Shown here in pieces: positions 1 to 10,100 of a DNA stretch of 35,650 nucleotides. How positions within the stretch are numbered: position 1 is the stretch's first letter; the number at the start of each line of letters is the position of its first letter. Under the pieces are notes generated by a model that saw only the letters and a program-made list of their open reading frames with translations, ran no database searches and was not told the DNA's origin. The translations under genes were made by a program, and so were the position numbers. Where the stretch lies: contig CALXZG010000013.1 of NCBI GenBank assembly GCA_944393195.1, forward strand, positions 1 to 35,650, read 5' to 3'. The stretch comes from an uncultured Alphaproteobacteria bacterium (GTDB lineage Bacteria > Pseudomonadota > Alphaproteobacteria > CAAHEQ01 > UBA3637).

Positions 1-1
1 C

Positions 2-2878
2 GGTGGTGGCGGCGGTGGCAGCAGCGGTGGAAACAGTGGTGGTGATTCAGGGAATGCCGGTGAACCGGATACGCCAACACCGCCCGCACCGGACACAGGT
101 GATGATACGGATTTGTGCGCTAATGTCAATTGCGGTAAACACGGAACATGTAATCCCGTAAACGGTTCCTGTATCTGTTCTGATAGTTACACGGGGGATT
201 TGTGCGAAATTGCACCGGCTGTTGATCCGTGGGCAAGTCGAGACCCCGAAACATATAAAACAGAGGAATTTAATAAAGGGAATTTCTTGACGCAGATTAA
301 GGCCGAGCAAGCCTATGCCCGTGGTTTTAGCGGATATGTGACGGAGGCCTTAACGGATGAGGAAACGGGGGAAATCACCTATGTCAACACATCGGAAAAG
401 GTTCGGCTCGGTGTTTTGGACGGTGGGACGGATATTAACCATCTGGATTTAATTGCGAATATTGTCAAGGATGAAAACGGTAATCCCTACGGATATAATT
501 TTGACTACGGTCCTTGCCGTAATGGGGATACCACCAATTGTTACGGATATAAGGCGGTAACATCTTCTTATGGAAACTTTGTTTTTTATGATGCTAACGG
601 AGAAATGACCACAGTAATTGACGGCTATGTGACGCGATCAGCCGTTGAGGATCTTTTTACGGACTACCCCGATGATTATGATTGGGATAAGGAACAAAAT
701 GACCCCAGCCACCATCAAACAGAAACAAAAGATGCCGATTTTGAGTATAACAATCACACATCTGGTGATCATGGAACACATGTGGCGGGCATTGTCGGGG
801 CGACCAAAAACGGGAACGGTATGCACGGTGTGGCGCCAAATGTTGAGATCGTTGCCGGTATTTTTGATCCGGTAACGGCCGGTTTCGGTTTTGAAAAAGC
901 GATGGAAACGTATGCGGTCGAAAAGGTGCGAGTTATTAATATGAGTTTTGGGCAAACAACCTCTTCTGATACAAGTACTTGGGTATCCTATGCCGCCGGA
1001 AAGGATGCTTCAGAGATACTTTATGAGCCTGAGATAAACGGATACAAAATAGTGGCCGAGAACAATATCGTTATGGTGAAAGCAGCCGGAAATTTGGGAA
1101 ATGATTTCCAGGCAAGTGTGGATAACGGGGTTCCGCTGACAACAACGTTTGGTGCCGGTAGTGAGTATGATATGACAAACCTGTTTATCACGGTTGTGGC
1201 GGCCAGTCCGGAAAATACGCTGGCTTCCTATTCCCAAACCTGTGGAGCGGGACAAGCCTATTGTTTAACGGCACCGGGCGGTGATGCTGCGTATTACACG
1301 GATGAAGCCATTGAAAAAATGCAGGAAAAATGGAATAATGGTGAGTTTACGTCGACAGATGAAGCTTATGATTGGGCAATGCAATATCTGTATGAAAAAG
1401 GCGGTATTTATTCAACCGTGCAATCGGACAGTAATCATGTGACGGACGACACGGGATCGGCCTATGGGTATATGCAGGGAACATCCATGGCCGCCCCGGT
1501 TGTGACGGGGAGTGTGGCTTTATTAATGGGAGCTTACCCGCATTTAACGTCCCAAGAGGTTGTTGAAATCCTGTTCCGGACGGCAAATAAAACCGATTTA
1601 GTCGATTGGACGGATGACGGTATATGGACAGACAGTAAGGGGAATACCTATGCCACCAGTTCGACTTTCGGACATGGTATGGTCGATTTGGATGCTGCAA
1701 CCCAACCGTTGGGAGAGGTGATGTTGGCTATGGATAACACGGCTTCCGGTGCTAAGGTTTCGTTTAAGGAAACAAAGTTGGCTCTGCCGCGGGGATTCAA
1801 CGCCGCCATGACCGCCGCTTTGCCGCAGGTTGTTATCGGGTTGGATGATTATAATCGGCCATTCCCGATTACGACCAAAACTTTCGTAACGCAGGCGCAT
1901 CGATCGGATGAATCCTTTAAGCGGTCCGTTCGGTTGTTTATGAACCGGCACAAAGTGAAAACGGTCGGCGATAAAGATACAATGAGCTTTTCGTTTTCGG
2001 AAACGATTACGGATGCGGATTTAATGGGCCTCGGCACCTTGGACATGAACTATCGTTTGTCGGATAGTCAAGCGTTGCATTTCGCCTATCGTGCCGATGT
2101 TCGATCGGGGAACGGTTATTTTGACGAGGCGTTATCCAATCCGTTTGTTGATATGACGGATAGTTATGCCCTGACACATAGCTTTAAGCTGAACGATAAA
2201 ACCGCTGTGTCGTTTGGGGCTGCCCTCGGTAAAAACGGCTTCTTTGAAGGCGATGAAGATTTGAATGAAGAATTTAACCGGTCCATGAGCGCGTTTTCGT
2301 CCGAGTTATCCTGGCAGCCGATTGATAAGATTACCTTTAAGGCCGTCGGTGGTTTGATTTCCGAAAAAGATGCCGTCTTGGGCCTCAATGGGAGTGGTGG
2401 TTTTGAAACCGATACGACACGGACATATTTTGCCGGTGCTGTGGTCGAAGCCCGCCCGATACCGGATTTAACCCTTTCGGCCGCTTATTATTATGGACGC
2501 AGTATGGATTCTCAGGGGAATTCCTTGGTAGCGATCAGCGACCTTGTCAGCGATAGTTTCGCATTGGATGCCCGCTATCGTTTGGATAAGAAACGCTTTG
2601 CCGGTATTCAATTGTCTTCCCCGTTGCGCATCCGCTCCGGAAAGGCTTCCTTCAACCTGCCGATCGCCCGGGATTCGGTCGCCGATACCGTCTATCGTGA
2701 TGCGTTTGACGTATCGTTGAAATTTCAGGCACGTGAATACAATTTCGGTGTTTACTATGCGCACGAAACGGATGATTTCGAATGGCGGTATGAATTGGGT
2801 GTTCGTATCAATCCCGATCATATGGCGCATGTTAAACCGGATTACCGCGCATTGTTCGGCTTAGCCTGGCAATACTAG
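2..2878 (+). CDS. Subtilisin-like serine protease autotransporter with EGF-like domain (5' end outside window)
   Basis: The frame is open to the left window edge, so the true start, signal peptide and extreme N-terminus lie outside. The visible protein begins with a Gly/Ser/Pro-rich linker. An EGF-like module follows, with six Cys and the signature CICSDSYTGDLC. Next is a peptidase S8 domain with Asp in VLDGGTD (codon 419), His in GDHGTHVAG (codon 770), Asn in KAAGN and Ser in GTSMAAPV (codon 1484). The last ~280 residues look like alternating beta strands and end in a terminal aromatic residue (LAWQY), as in outer-membrane autotransporter barrels. The expected role is a surface-exposed or released protease translocated through its own barrel. 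All catalytic residues are present. The family call is strong; the substrate is unknown. Confidence 0.88.
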   Translation, partial: GGGGGGSSGGNSGGDSGNAGEPDTPTPPAPDTGDDTDLCANVNCGKHGTCNPVNGSCICSDSYTGDLCEIAPAVDPWASRDPETYKTEEFNKGNFLTQIKAEQAYARGFSGYVTEALTDEETGEITYVNTSEKVRLGVLDGGTDINHLDLIANIVKDENGNPYGYNFDYGPCRNGDTTNCYGYKAVTSSYGNFVFYDANGEMTTVIDGYVTRSAVEDLFTDYPDDYDWDKEQNDPSHHQTETKDADFEYNNHTSGDHGTHVAGIVGATKNGNGMHGVAPNVEIVAGIFDPVTAGFGFEKAMETYAVEKVRVINMSFGQTTSSDTSTWVSYAAGKDASEILYEPEINGYKIVAENNIVMVKAAGNLGNDFQASVDNGVPLTTTFGAGSEYDMTNLFITVVAASPENTLASYSQTCGAGQAYCLTAPGGDAAYYTDEAIEKMQEKWNNGEFTSTDEAYDWAMQYLYEKGGIYSTVQSDSNHVTDDTGSAYGYMQGTSMAAPVVTGSVALLMGAYPHLTSQEVVEILFRTANKTDLVDWTDDGIWTDSKGNTYATSSTFGHGMVDLDAATQPLGEVMLAMDNTASGAKVSFKETKLALPRGFNAAMTAALPQVVIGLDDYNRPFPITTKTFVTQAHRSDESFKRSVRLFMNRHKVKTVGDKDTMSFSFSETITDADLMGLGTLDMNYRLSDSQALHFAYRADVRSGNGYFDEALSNPFVDMTDSYALTHSFKLNDKTAVSFGAALGKNGFFEGDEDLNEEFNRSMSAFSSELSWQPIDKITFKAVGGLISEKDAVLGLNGSGGFETDTTRTYFAGAVVEARPIPDLTLSAAYYYGRSMDSQGNSLVAISDLVSDSFALDARYRLDKKRFAGIQLSSPLRIRSGKASFNLPIARDSVADTVYRDAFDVSLKFQAREYNFGVYYAHETDDFEWRYELGVRINPDHMAHVKPDYRALFGLAWQY

Positions 2879-2886
2879 GTTGTGTC

Positions 2887-2917
2887 AAAAGGCTCTGATT
2901 ATTGTCAGAGCCTTTTT
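2887..2917 (+). terminator. Rho-independent terminator of the autotransporter gene
   Basis: A 12-bp perfect stem (AAAAGGCTCTGA / TCAGAGCCTTTT, 2887-2898 and 2905-2916) with a 6-nt loop runs into a T-tract. It starts 8 nt after the autotransporter stop. On the minus strand it follows the trmFO stop closely, so it may act in both directions. Confidence 0.85.
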
Positions 2918-2919
2918 TC

Positions 2920-4245
2920 TTAAATGTGATGGAGCCAATCTGTCAAAGCTTGTTCGGCGCGGTGTGTGTAGAGTTTTTTTCTGTCACTACCTTTGATTTT
3001 TTTGCCGCGTTCGTCAAAAGCGTACACTTCCGGAAACAGACCGAAATTGATATTCATCGGTTGAAATGTTTCGGCTTCGGCTTCGACCGTAATATGGCGC
3101 AACATAGCCCCCAAAGCCGTTTCGGCCGGCGGAATCGGCAAATCGGGCAGGGCGGTAAATAATCCGGCCAATAATCCGATAGAGGCGCTTTCAATATACC
3201 CTTCGCATCCCGTTAATTGTCCGGCCAGACGGATAAGCGGATGTCCCTTTAATTCCAACTTGGCATCCAAGACTTTGGGACCGCACACAAACGTATTGCG
3301 ATGAATGCCGCCCAATCGGGCAAACTCGGCCTGAGCCAGCGCCGGAATCATTCGAAAAACCTGTTTCTGCGCCCCATAAGTCAGTTTGGTTTGAAAACCG
3401 ACCAAATTCATCAATGTTCCCTGTTTATTTTCTTTGCGCAGTTGAACAACGGCAAACGGCCGGCGACCGTCTTCGTGCGGATTGGATAATCCGACCGGCT
3501 TCATCGGCCCGAACAATAGTGTTTGCCGTCCGCGTTCGGCCATAACCTCAACCGGCAGGCAACCTTCAAAGTACGCTGTTTCTTTTTCCCAATCGTGAAA
3601 TTGCACTTTTTCACCGTCAAGTAAGGCATCGATAAAATCATTATATTCCTGTTTGGATAAAGCACAGTTTAAATAATCCGTTCCGTCCCCTTTATCATAC
3701 CGCGATTGGTACCAGGCTTTGGACATATCTACCGTGTCGGTGTAAACTATCGGTGCAATAGCGTCGAAAAAATGAAGTGATTCCGTTTGTGTGACGGCCT
3801 GTAATTGTTCGGCCATTTTATCGGAAGTCAACGGCCCCGTCGCAATAATGGTCGGCTCTGTCGGATTGGTCGGAAATGCGGCTTCACAAATGTCTAGGGA
3901 AAAACCGGGAAAAGAATGCAATGTTTCGGTAATCCGTGTTGCAAAATCCGTCCGATTAACGGCCAAAGCGCCACCGGCCGGTACTGTCGTCGCATCCGCA
4001 CATTTCATGATCAGGGAATCACATCGCCGCATTTCCCTGTGCATTAATCCGACGGCGTTTGTTTCGGCATCATCCGATCGTAGAGAGTTTGAACACACAA
4101 GCTCCCCGAACAATCCCGTTGTATGTGCGGGTGTTGATTTAACGGGGCGCATTTCAATCATGCGCACCTGAAATCCGCGCTTTAATAATTGATAGGCTGC
4201 TTCACTGCCGGCCAGGCCGGCTCCGATAATAGTTGCTTTTTTCAT
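2920..4245 (-). CDS. trmFO: Folate-dependent tRNA (uracil-54-C5)-methyltransferase TrmFO
   Basis: The 441-residue product has the usual TrmFO length. It starts with a Rossmann FAD-binding loop (IGAGLAGSEAA), followed by the family stretch RMIEMRP and the segment GLFGELVCSNSLRSD. TrmFO uses methylenetetrahydrofolate and FADH2 to make ribothymidine at position 54 of tRNA, and replaces the SAM-dependent TrmA in many bacteria including Alphaproteobacteria. AAAAGGAAAG upstream of the ATG serves as the ribosome-binding site. The gene is divergent from the Sel1-repeat gene, with only 44 bp between the two starts, so the two promoters must share or overlap this gap. Nothing looks broken. Confidence 0.95.
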   Translation of the reverse strand: MKKATIIGAGLAGSEAAYQLLKRGFQVRMIEMRPVKSTPAHTTGLFGELVCSNSLRSDDAETNAVGLMHREMRRCDSLIMKCADATTVPAGGALAVNRTDFATRITETLHSFPGFSLDICEAAFPTNPTEPTIIATGPLTSDKMAEQLQAVTQTESLHFFDAIAPIVYTDTVDMSKAWYQSRYDKGDGTDYLNCALSKQEYNDFIDALLDGEKVQFHDWEKETAYFEGCLPVEVMAERGRQTLLFGPMKPVGLSNPHEDGRRPFAVVQLRKENKQGTLMNLVGFQTKLTYGAQKQVFRMIPALAQAEFARLGGIHRNTFVCGPKVLDAKLELKGHPLIRLAGQLTGCEGYIESASIGLLAGLFTALPDLPIPPAETALGAMLRHITVEAEAETFQPMNINFGLFPEVYAFDERGKKIKGSDRKKLYTHRAEQALTDWLHHI

Positions 4246-4289
4246 TTTTTCTTTCCTTTTATGCTAAAATTTGATATACCATATTTGCC

Positions 4290-4862
4290 ATGAAAAAGAA
4301 AGTATTTTATCTGTTTGTTTGGGGATGGCTGGCGGGTATGGCCGTATCGGCTTCGGCCGACGTGATTCAATCCGATCTGCGCCTGTTGAACGGGGCACCG
4401 GATATGGATGAGGATGATCATTCGGATCCGCAATGGGATTTGGCTTGGCATGCTAAATTAGCCGAATACGGGGATCCCGATAGTCAGTTTTTTATCGCCA
4501 ATGTGTATGAACAAGGGCGCCTTGTTCCCCGTAACCGGCAAAAAGCCATTACTTTTTATAAAAAAGCCGCACAACAAAACCATGTGGAATCGTGTATGCG
4601 ATTGGGACAGATTTATCGTGATGAAGCCTGGGGAACACCTGATTTGGCGCAATCTTTTGAATGGTACTTGCGGGCGGCCGAACAAAATTATACGCCAGCT
4701 CAAATTTTAATATCTAAATTGTATGAAGCTAAAAAAGAGTACGATTCGGCTATTGTCTGGCTTGAAAAAGCAATGCGACAATTGTTTCCGCATGTGTCTG
4801 ACCTGACAACCGTTTCACCCGATCTGGAACGCCTTTATCTGTTGCGGGGGAAAGCGCAATGA
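4290..4862 (+). CDS. Secreted Sel1/TPR-repeat protein
   Basis: The 190-residue product has a clear signal peptide: a KKK N-terminus, a hydrophobic core and a likely cleavage after SASA near residue 24. It is followed by about three Sel1-like helical repeats, for example GDPDSQFFIANVYEQGR, AITFYKKAAQQNHVESCMRL and SFEWYLRAAEQNY. Sel1 repeats mediate protein-protein contacts, so a periplasmic scaffold is likely, but no specific partner can be named. The stop overlaps the dusB start in an ATGA, so translation is probably coupled. It heads the run Sel1 - dusB - trkA - mfd. It is not recognisable as a named gene. Confidence 0.85.
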   Translation: MKKKVFYLFVWGWLAGMAVSASADVIQSDLRLLNGAPDMDEDDHSDPQWDLAWHAKLAEYGDPDSQFFIANVYEQGRLVPRNRQKAITFYKKAAQQNHVESCMRLGQIYRDEAWGTPDLAQSFEWYLRAAEQNYTPAQILISKLYEAKKEYDSAIVWLEKAMRQLFPHVSDLTTVSPDLERLYLLRGKAQ

Positions 4863-5773
4863 TTTCTCCGGTTGTGTTGGCACCGATGGCTGGTATTACC
4901 GATAAACCGTTTCGCCGGATGATGCGTCAATTCGGTTCTCAAACCTTGTTTACCGAAATGGTAGGGGTTGAATCCCTACACCGAAATCATCCCGTCACAC
5001 GAAAAATGATGGATATTCGGGATGAAGGCAATCTGATTGTCCAATTGGTGGGGATTAATCCGGGGGCTATGGTGTATGCCGCGCAAATGGCCGAAGCAAA
5101 CGGTGCCGTCGGTATTGATATCAATATGGGGTGTCCGGTTAAAAAATTGATTGCCAACGGTAGTGGTGCCGCTCTGATGAAAACACCCGATGTCGCGGCA
5201 CGACTTGTGTCCGTTGTGGCGGAATCCGTTTCTCTTCCCGTATCGGTTAAAATGCGGATCGGGTGGGATGATACGCATATTAATGCCGTTTCTTTTGCGC
5301 AAACGTTGGTTGCTGCCGGGGCAGCCCGCTTGACGGTGCACGGTCGTACCAAAGCACAAGGATATGCCGGAACGGCAGATTGGGATATCATTCGTCAGGT
5401 AAAAGCCGCCGTTTCCGTTCCCGTTTATGCCAATGGCGATATAACGGATAAAACATCCGCCGACACGGCTTTGGCGCAAACCGGAGCCGACGGGGTTATG
5501 ATCGGTCGCGGCGCTTTGGGACGGCCATGGATTTTACAGGAAATTGAAAGCGGTATTCGCCCGCCGATTGATAGGCTTTCTCTTGTTTTACAACATCTGG
5601 ATTTATTATTGGATTATTACGGAAAACATGGTATTTTTGTCGCCCGAAAGCATATTGCCTGGTACGCCCGCGGTAAAAAAGGAGTTGCGGAATTTTGCCA
5701 AAAAGTGTATGCTGAACAGGATGTCGAACGGGTCAAAAAAATGATAACGGATTTTTTGAAGGGGGAAGGATGA
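4859..5773 (+). CDS. dusB: tRNA-dihydrouridine synthase, DusB/NifR3 type
   Basis: The 304-residue flavoenzyme reduces uridine to dihydrouridine in the D-loop of tRNA. Visible family features are the N-terminal LAPMAGITDKPFRR, the active-site segment NMGCPVKK with the catalytic Cys near residue 92, KMRIGWD, the HGRTKAQGYAG segment and the phosphate-binding GVMIGRGALGRPW. The CPVKK version points to DusB/NifR3 rather than DusA or DusC. It is slightly shorter than the E. coli protein (about 320 residues), with a trimmed C-terminus. Its start overlaps the Sel1 gene and its stop overlaps the trkA start, both as ATGA. In many Alphaproteobacteria nifR3 lies before the ntrBC genes; here trkA follows, and no ntr genes are present. 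Confidence 0.92.
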   Translation: MISPVVLAPMAGITDKPFRRMMRQFGSQTLFTEMVGVESLHRNHPVTRKMMDIRDEGNLIVQLVGINPGAMVYAAQMAEANGAVGIDINMGCPVKKLIANGSGAALMKTPDVAARLVSVVAESVSLPVSVKMRIGWDDTHINAVSFAQTLVAAGAARLTVHGRTKAQGYAGTADWDIIRQVKAAVSVPVYANGDITDKTSADTALAQTGADGVMIGRGALGRPWILQEIESGIRPPIDRLSLVLQHLDLLLDYYGKHGIFVARKHIAWYARGKKGVAEFCQKVYAEQDVERVKKMITDFLKGEG

Positions 5774-7137
5774 AAGTAATTATTGCCGGCGCCGGCGAAG
5801 TCGGTGTTGCGTTGGCACGTTATTTGCGTGCCGAACAGGATGATATCGTATTGATTGATAAAGACGCCGATCGTTTGGGAAGCCTCAGTGAACAATTGGA
5901 TATTCAAACGATTGTCGGTTCGGCTTCTTATCCGGCTGTTTTGGAACGTGCCGGTGCCGATCACGCCGATGTTTTTTTGGCCGTGACGGGGAACGATGAA
6001 ACGAATATTGTTTCCTGCGGTGTGGCTAACTCTATTTTCCATATACCCAAACGGATTGCCCGTATTTCTTCATCAGAATATTTATCCGCCCGTTATAAGG
6101 CTTTTTTGCAATCGTGGGAGATTGAAGCTGTCTTATCACCCGAAAAGGAAACGGCCGATCGCATTACCGAAAATTTGGAAATTTCCGGTTCCGTGGATAT
6201 GCGTGAAATGGGTGGCGGATTGGTGCGCTTTGTCGGGCTTCGATGCCGTCGGACATCCCCGTTGGCGGGCAGGACTATTGCCGAAATTCAACAAATGACA
6301 TCGGATTTTCCCGTTCATATTGTCGCCGTTCGCCGGCGGTTTCAATTAATGTCTTTGGCCGATGTGACGATTAAAGCCGGCGATGATGTTTATTTTATCG
6401 TGGATACCCCCCATTTGACACAGGCGTTGGATGTGTTCGGGTATGATAAAACATCACCGCGTTATGTTGTGATTTACGGTGGCGGAAAGGTCGGCTTTCA
6501 ATTGGCTAAACGGTTGGAGGAGGACAAAGTTTCCCATACGGTGACGGTTGTCGAAAGTAATGAAGAACGTGCCCACTTTTTGGCAGAAAAATTGGAATCG
6601 GCCTTGGTGATTAACGGGGACGCTTTGGACGATAATTTGGTTGAAGAGCTCAATTTAAAAAATTATGAAACCGCGATTGCAACAACCGATTCGGATGAAA
6701 GCAATATTTTATTATCCTTGATATCCAAACGCAACGGGATTGAAAGAACTTGTGCCTTGATTCATAATCCGCTTTATAATACCGCTTTGTCCGGTCTGGG
6801 GATTGATTCGATGATTAATCCGAACGCCGTGATGGTGTCGGCTATTTTACAACATTTGCGTAAAGGTCGTGTGCGGGATGATTACTTTATTCAATCCGGT
6901 ATTGGCGAGGTTTTGGAAGTGGAAGCCCTTGCGACATCCAAAATAACCAAAAATTGTCTGGGGAAAATTAAAATACCGGATGGGGTTGTCATCGGTGGTA
7001 TTTTGCGCGGGGATTTGTTTATGGTACCCAGTAAAGATTTGATGATTCAGGAAAAAGATATTGTTTTCGTCTTTGTGGCGCGCGGCCATGTTCAGGAAGC
7101 GGAAAACCTTTTTTCCGTAGGGATTAGCTTTTTTTAG
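5770..7137 (+). CDS. trkA: Trk potassium uptake regulatory subunit TrkA
   Basis: The 455-residue product has the tandem arrangement RCK_N - RCK_C - RCK_N - RCK_C. The first nucleotide-binding loop is IIAGAGEVGVALARYL at the N-terminus; the second is VIYGGGKVGFQLAKRL near residue 237. TrkA is the cytosolic NAD/ATP-binding subunit that gates the TrkH/TrkG potassium channel. No trkH is present in the window, so the membrane partner must be elsewhere. The start overlaps the dusB stop (ATGA), and mfd starts only 9 nt after the trkA stop, which supports one transcription unit. Length and motifs are normal. Confidence 0.94.
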   Translation: MKVIIAGAGEVGVALARYLRAEQDDIVLIDKDADRLGSLSEQLDIQTIVGSASYPAVLERAGADHADVFLAVTGNDETNIVSCGVANSIFHIPKRIARISSSEYLSARYKAFLQSWEIEAVLSPEKETADRITENLEISGSVDMREMGGGLVRFVGLRCRRTSPLAGRTIAEIQQMTSDFPVHIVAVRRRFQLMSLADVTIKAGDDVYFIVDTPHLTQALDVFGYDKTSPRYVVIYGGGKVGFQLAKRLEEDKVSHTVTVVESNEERAHFLAEKLESALVINGDALDDNLVEELNLKNYETAIATTDSDESNILLSLISKRNGIERTCALIHNPLYNTALSGLGIDSMINPNAVMVSAILQHLRKGRVRDDYFIQSGIGEVLEVEALATSKITKNCLGKIKIPDGVVIGGILRGDLFMVPSKDLMIQEKDIVFVFVARGHVQEAENLFSVGISFF

Positions 7138-7146
7138 GATATAACC

Positions 7147-10100
7147 ATGTCGCAACCGCAACGTTTATCGGGGATTCCCGTCGGATTTGAGCCACTGACC
7201 GTTCGCCGTCTGATACAAAAGCATCCGATTTTGCTATGGGTTGTTCCGAATGAAACACGGCTGGCTTTTGTTGCGGATTGTATGAAATTGATGGCACCGG
7301 ATATACCCGTTCTGCCTTTTCCGGCATGGGATACCGTTCCTTATGATCGGGTGGCACCCCGTCCCGAAATTGTCGGTCGGCGGATTGATACCTTGTCCCG
7401 CTTGTTAAATCGGTCGGAAAAAGAATCGGTTGTTGTGTTGACAACCGTTTCCGCAATAACACAAATGGTGCCGCCGCCGGCCTTTTGGCAAAACGGTATT
7501 TTATCTTTGCGTGTTGGGGATTCTGTTCCGTTTGAAACATTGACTTCTTTTTTGGTTAAAAACGGCTATCATGCGACCGATACCGTCATGGAAACAGGGG
7601 AGTTTGCCGTTCGCGGTGGTTTAATCGATATTTTTCCCGGCGGTTCGGATACCCCGTTTCGTGTTGATTTCTTCGGGGATGAAATTGATTCCATTCGTCG
7701 ATTTGATCCGGCAACGCAACGGACGACGGCTTCGGCCGATGATATTTCCCTGAAACCGATGGCGGAGTTTAACCTGTCGCCGGAAAGCATTTCTCTGTTT
7801 CGTAGCCGTTATCGTACGTTGTTTGATAAAAAGTCGGATGATGTTTTTTACGAATCCGTTTCGGAAGGGCGATATACCCAAGGATTGGAACATTTTTTGC
7901 CGTTGTTCCATGCCGAACTGGTTCCGATGTGGGCATATCTGCCGAATGCGGCGGTAATTTTAGATTTTCAAACACCGGATGCGTTGGTCAGCCGTGATGA
8001 GCAAATTCAAGAGTATTATGAAGCCCGTCGGCAGGTGTTAACGGACGGAACCGTCGGCGTTCCCTATCATCCGATACCGCCGGATTTATTCTTTTTAAAT
8101 CAGGCGCAGGTTAATGAATTTGTCGCCCGTTCGTCGGCTTTTTATTTGTCGCCATTTGTGGAGGCTGATGCCACGGATGAGGGCGGTCGCCCCGGACACG
8201 ATTTTGTGGATGTTCGGGTTCAAGATGATCAAGATATTTTTGATGCCGTCGCCGATTTCGCCCGTCGTGAAAAAAGGCATGTCATTTTCGCGGCGGCAAC
8301 ACCCGGATCCGCCCAACGGATTGCCGGCCTGATGCGGGATAGGGGATTGCCGTTATGCGAAGCCGACACATTTGATGTCGCCCTTCAAAAAGCACCGTCC
8401 ATTTTAATAGCCCCGTATGAAAAAGGATTTGCCTCGGAAAAATGGATTGTGATAACGGAAACGGATATGTTGGGTGATCGTATTATTCGGACACCGAAGA
8501 AACGAAAAAATCCGAATTTTATCTCTGACCTAACGACCTTAAATCCCGGGGATTTGGTTGTTCATCAAACGCATGGTATCGGACGCTTTGTCGGCTTGAT
8601 GCCGTTACAAATCGCCGGGGCGGCCCATGATTGCCTGTGTATTGAATATGACGGCGGTGATAAATTGTTCGTTCCCGTTGAAAATGCCGATGTGTTATCC
8701 CGGTATGGGAATGCCGAACATGTATCATTGGATAAATTGGGCAGTGCGGCTTTTGCCACCCGTAAAGAACGTGTCAAAAAAGACCTGTTCGCCATGGCCG
8801 AAAAATTGATTGGAATTGCTTCTCAACGTGCGTTGAATCCGACCGAACGAATTTTGGCACCGCATGGATTGTATCAGGAATTTTGTGCCCGCTTCCCCTA
8901 CTCGGAAACCGATGATCAATTACGCTCCATTCAGGAAATCGAAACGGATTTGGCGGCCGGTAAGCCGATGGACAGGCTTGTCTGCGGGGATGTGGGATTC
9001 GGCAAAACGGAAGTTGCTATGCGCGCTGCTTTTTTGGCTGTTATGGCCGGATATCAGGTGGCCGTTATCGTTCCGACAACGTTATTGGCGCGACAACATA
9101 CCCAAAATTTTATTGATCGGTTCCAAGGTTTTCCTGTTCGAATAGCCGGCTTGTCCCGTCTGGTTTCTCATGCTGATACCCAAAAAATTCATGAAGAAAT
9201 GAAACGCGGTGTCGTTGATATTGTCGTCGGAACCCACGCGTTATTGGCCAAAGGTATTACCTTTAAAAATTTAGGCCTTGTGATTGTGGATGAAGAACAA
9301 CATTTCGGTGTTGCCCATAAGGAACGCTTGAAAGAGCTGAAAAAGGGTGTGCATGTTCTGACTTTAACGGCGACACCGATTCCGCGAACGTTGCAACTTT
9401 CTCTGGCCGGCGTGCGGGAGTTATCGGTGATTGCAACACCACCGGTAGACAGATTGGCCGTCAAAACATTTGTGACCCCGTTTGATCCCGTGATTATTAA
9501 AGAAGCCATTTTGCGGGAACAATTCCGTGGCGGGCAAACTTTCTTTGTGTGTCCACGTATTTCCGATATGGCCGAAGTGGCCGATACATTATCCAAAATC
9601 GTGCCGGATATTCGGGTTGTACAGGCGCATGGACAAATGGCCGCCGGTAAATTGGAAAGCATTATGACGGCCTTTGCCGATAAAAAATATGATATCTTGT
9701 TGGCGACAAGCATTATTGAATCCGGTCTGGATATGCCGTCGGTGAATACCATGATTGTCTATCGCGCGGATATGTTCGGATTGGCCGCTTTGTATCAATT
9801 ACGCGGGCGTGTCGGACGAGGGAAGCTGCGTGCCTACGCTTACCTGACAACACCGCCACATCAACGTTTGTCCGATACCGCCCAAAAACGACTGACGGTT
9901 ATGCAAAGTCTGGATAGTTTGGGGGCGGGTTTTGCCTTGGCCAGTCATGATTTGGATATTCGCGGTGCCGGTAATTTGTTGGGACAGGAACAATCCGGTC
10001 ATATCCGTGAAGTCGGGGTTGCTCTGTACCAAAAAATGTTGGCCGATGCTATTCGAAATCTGCGTCGGAACGGCGGAACCGCCGAACAGTTACCGGACGA

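Noticed and set aside
4501-4710. Alternative frames inside the Sel1, dusB, mfd and leuS genes
   Set aside because: Shadows of well-supported genes; no independent motifs.
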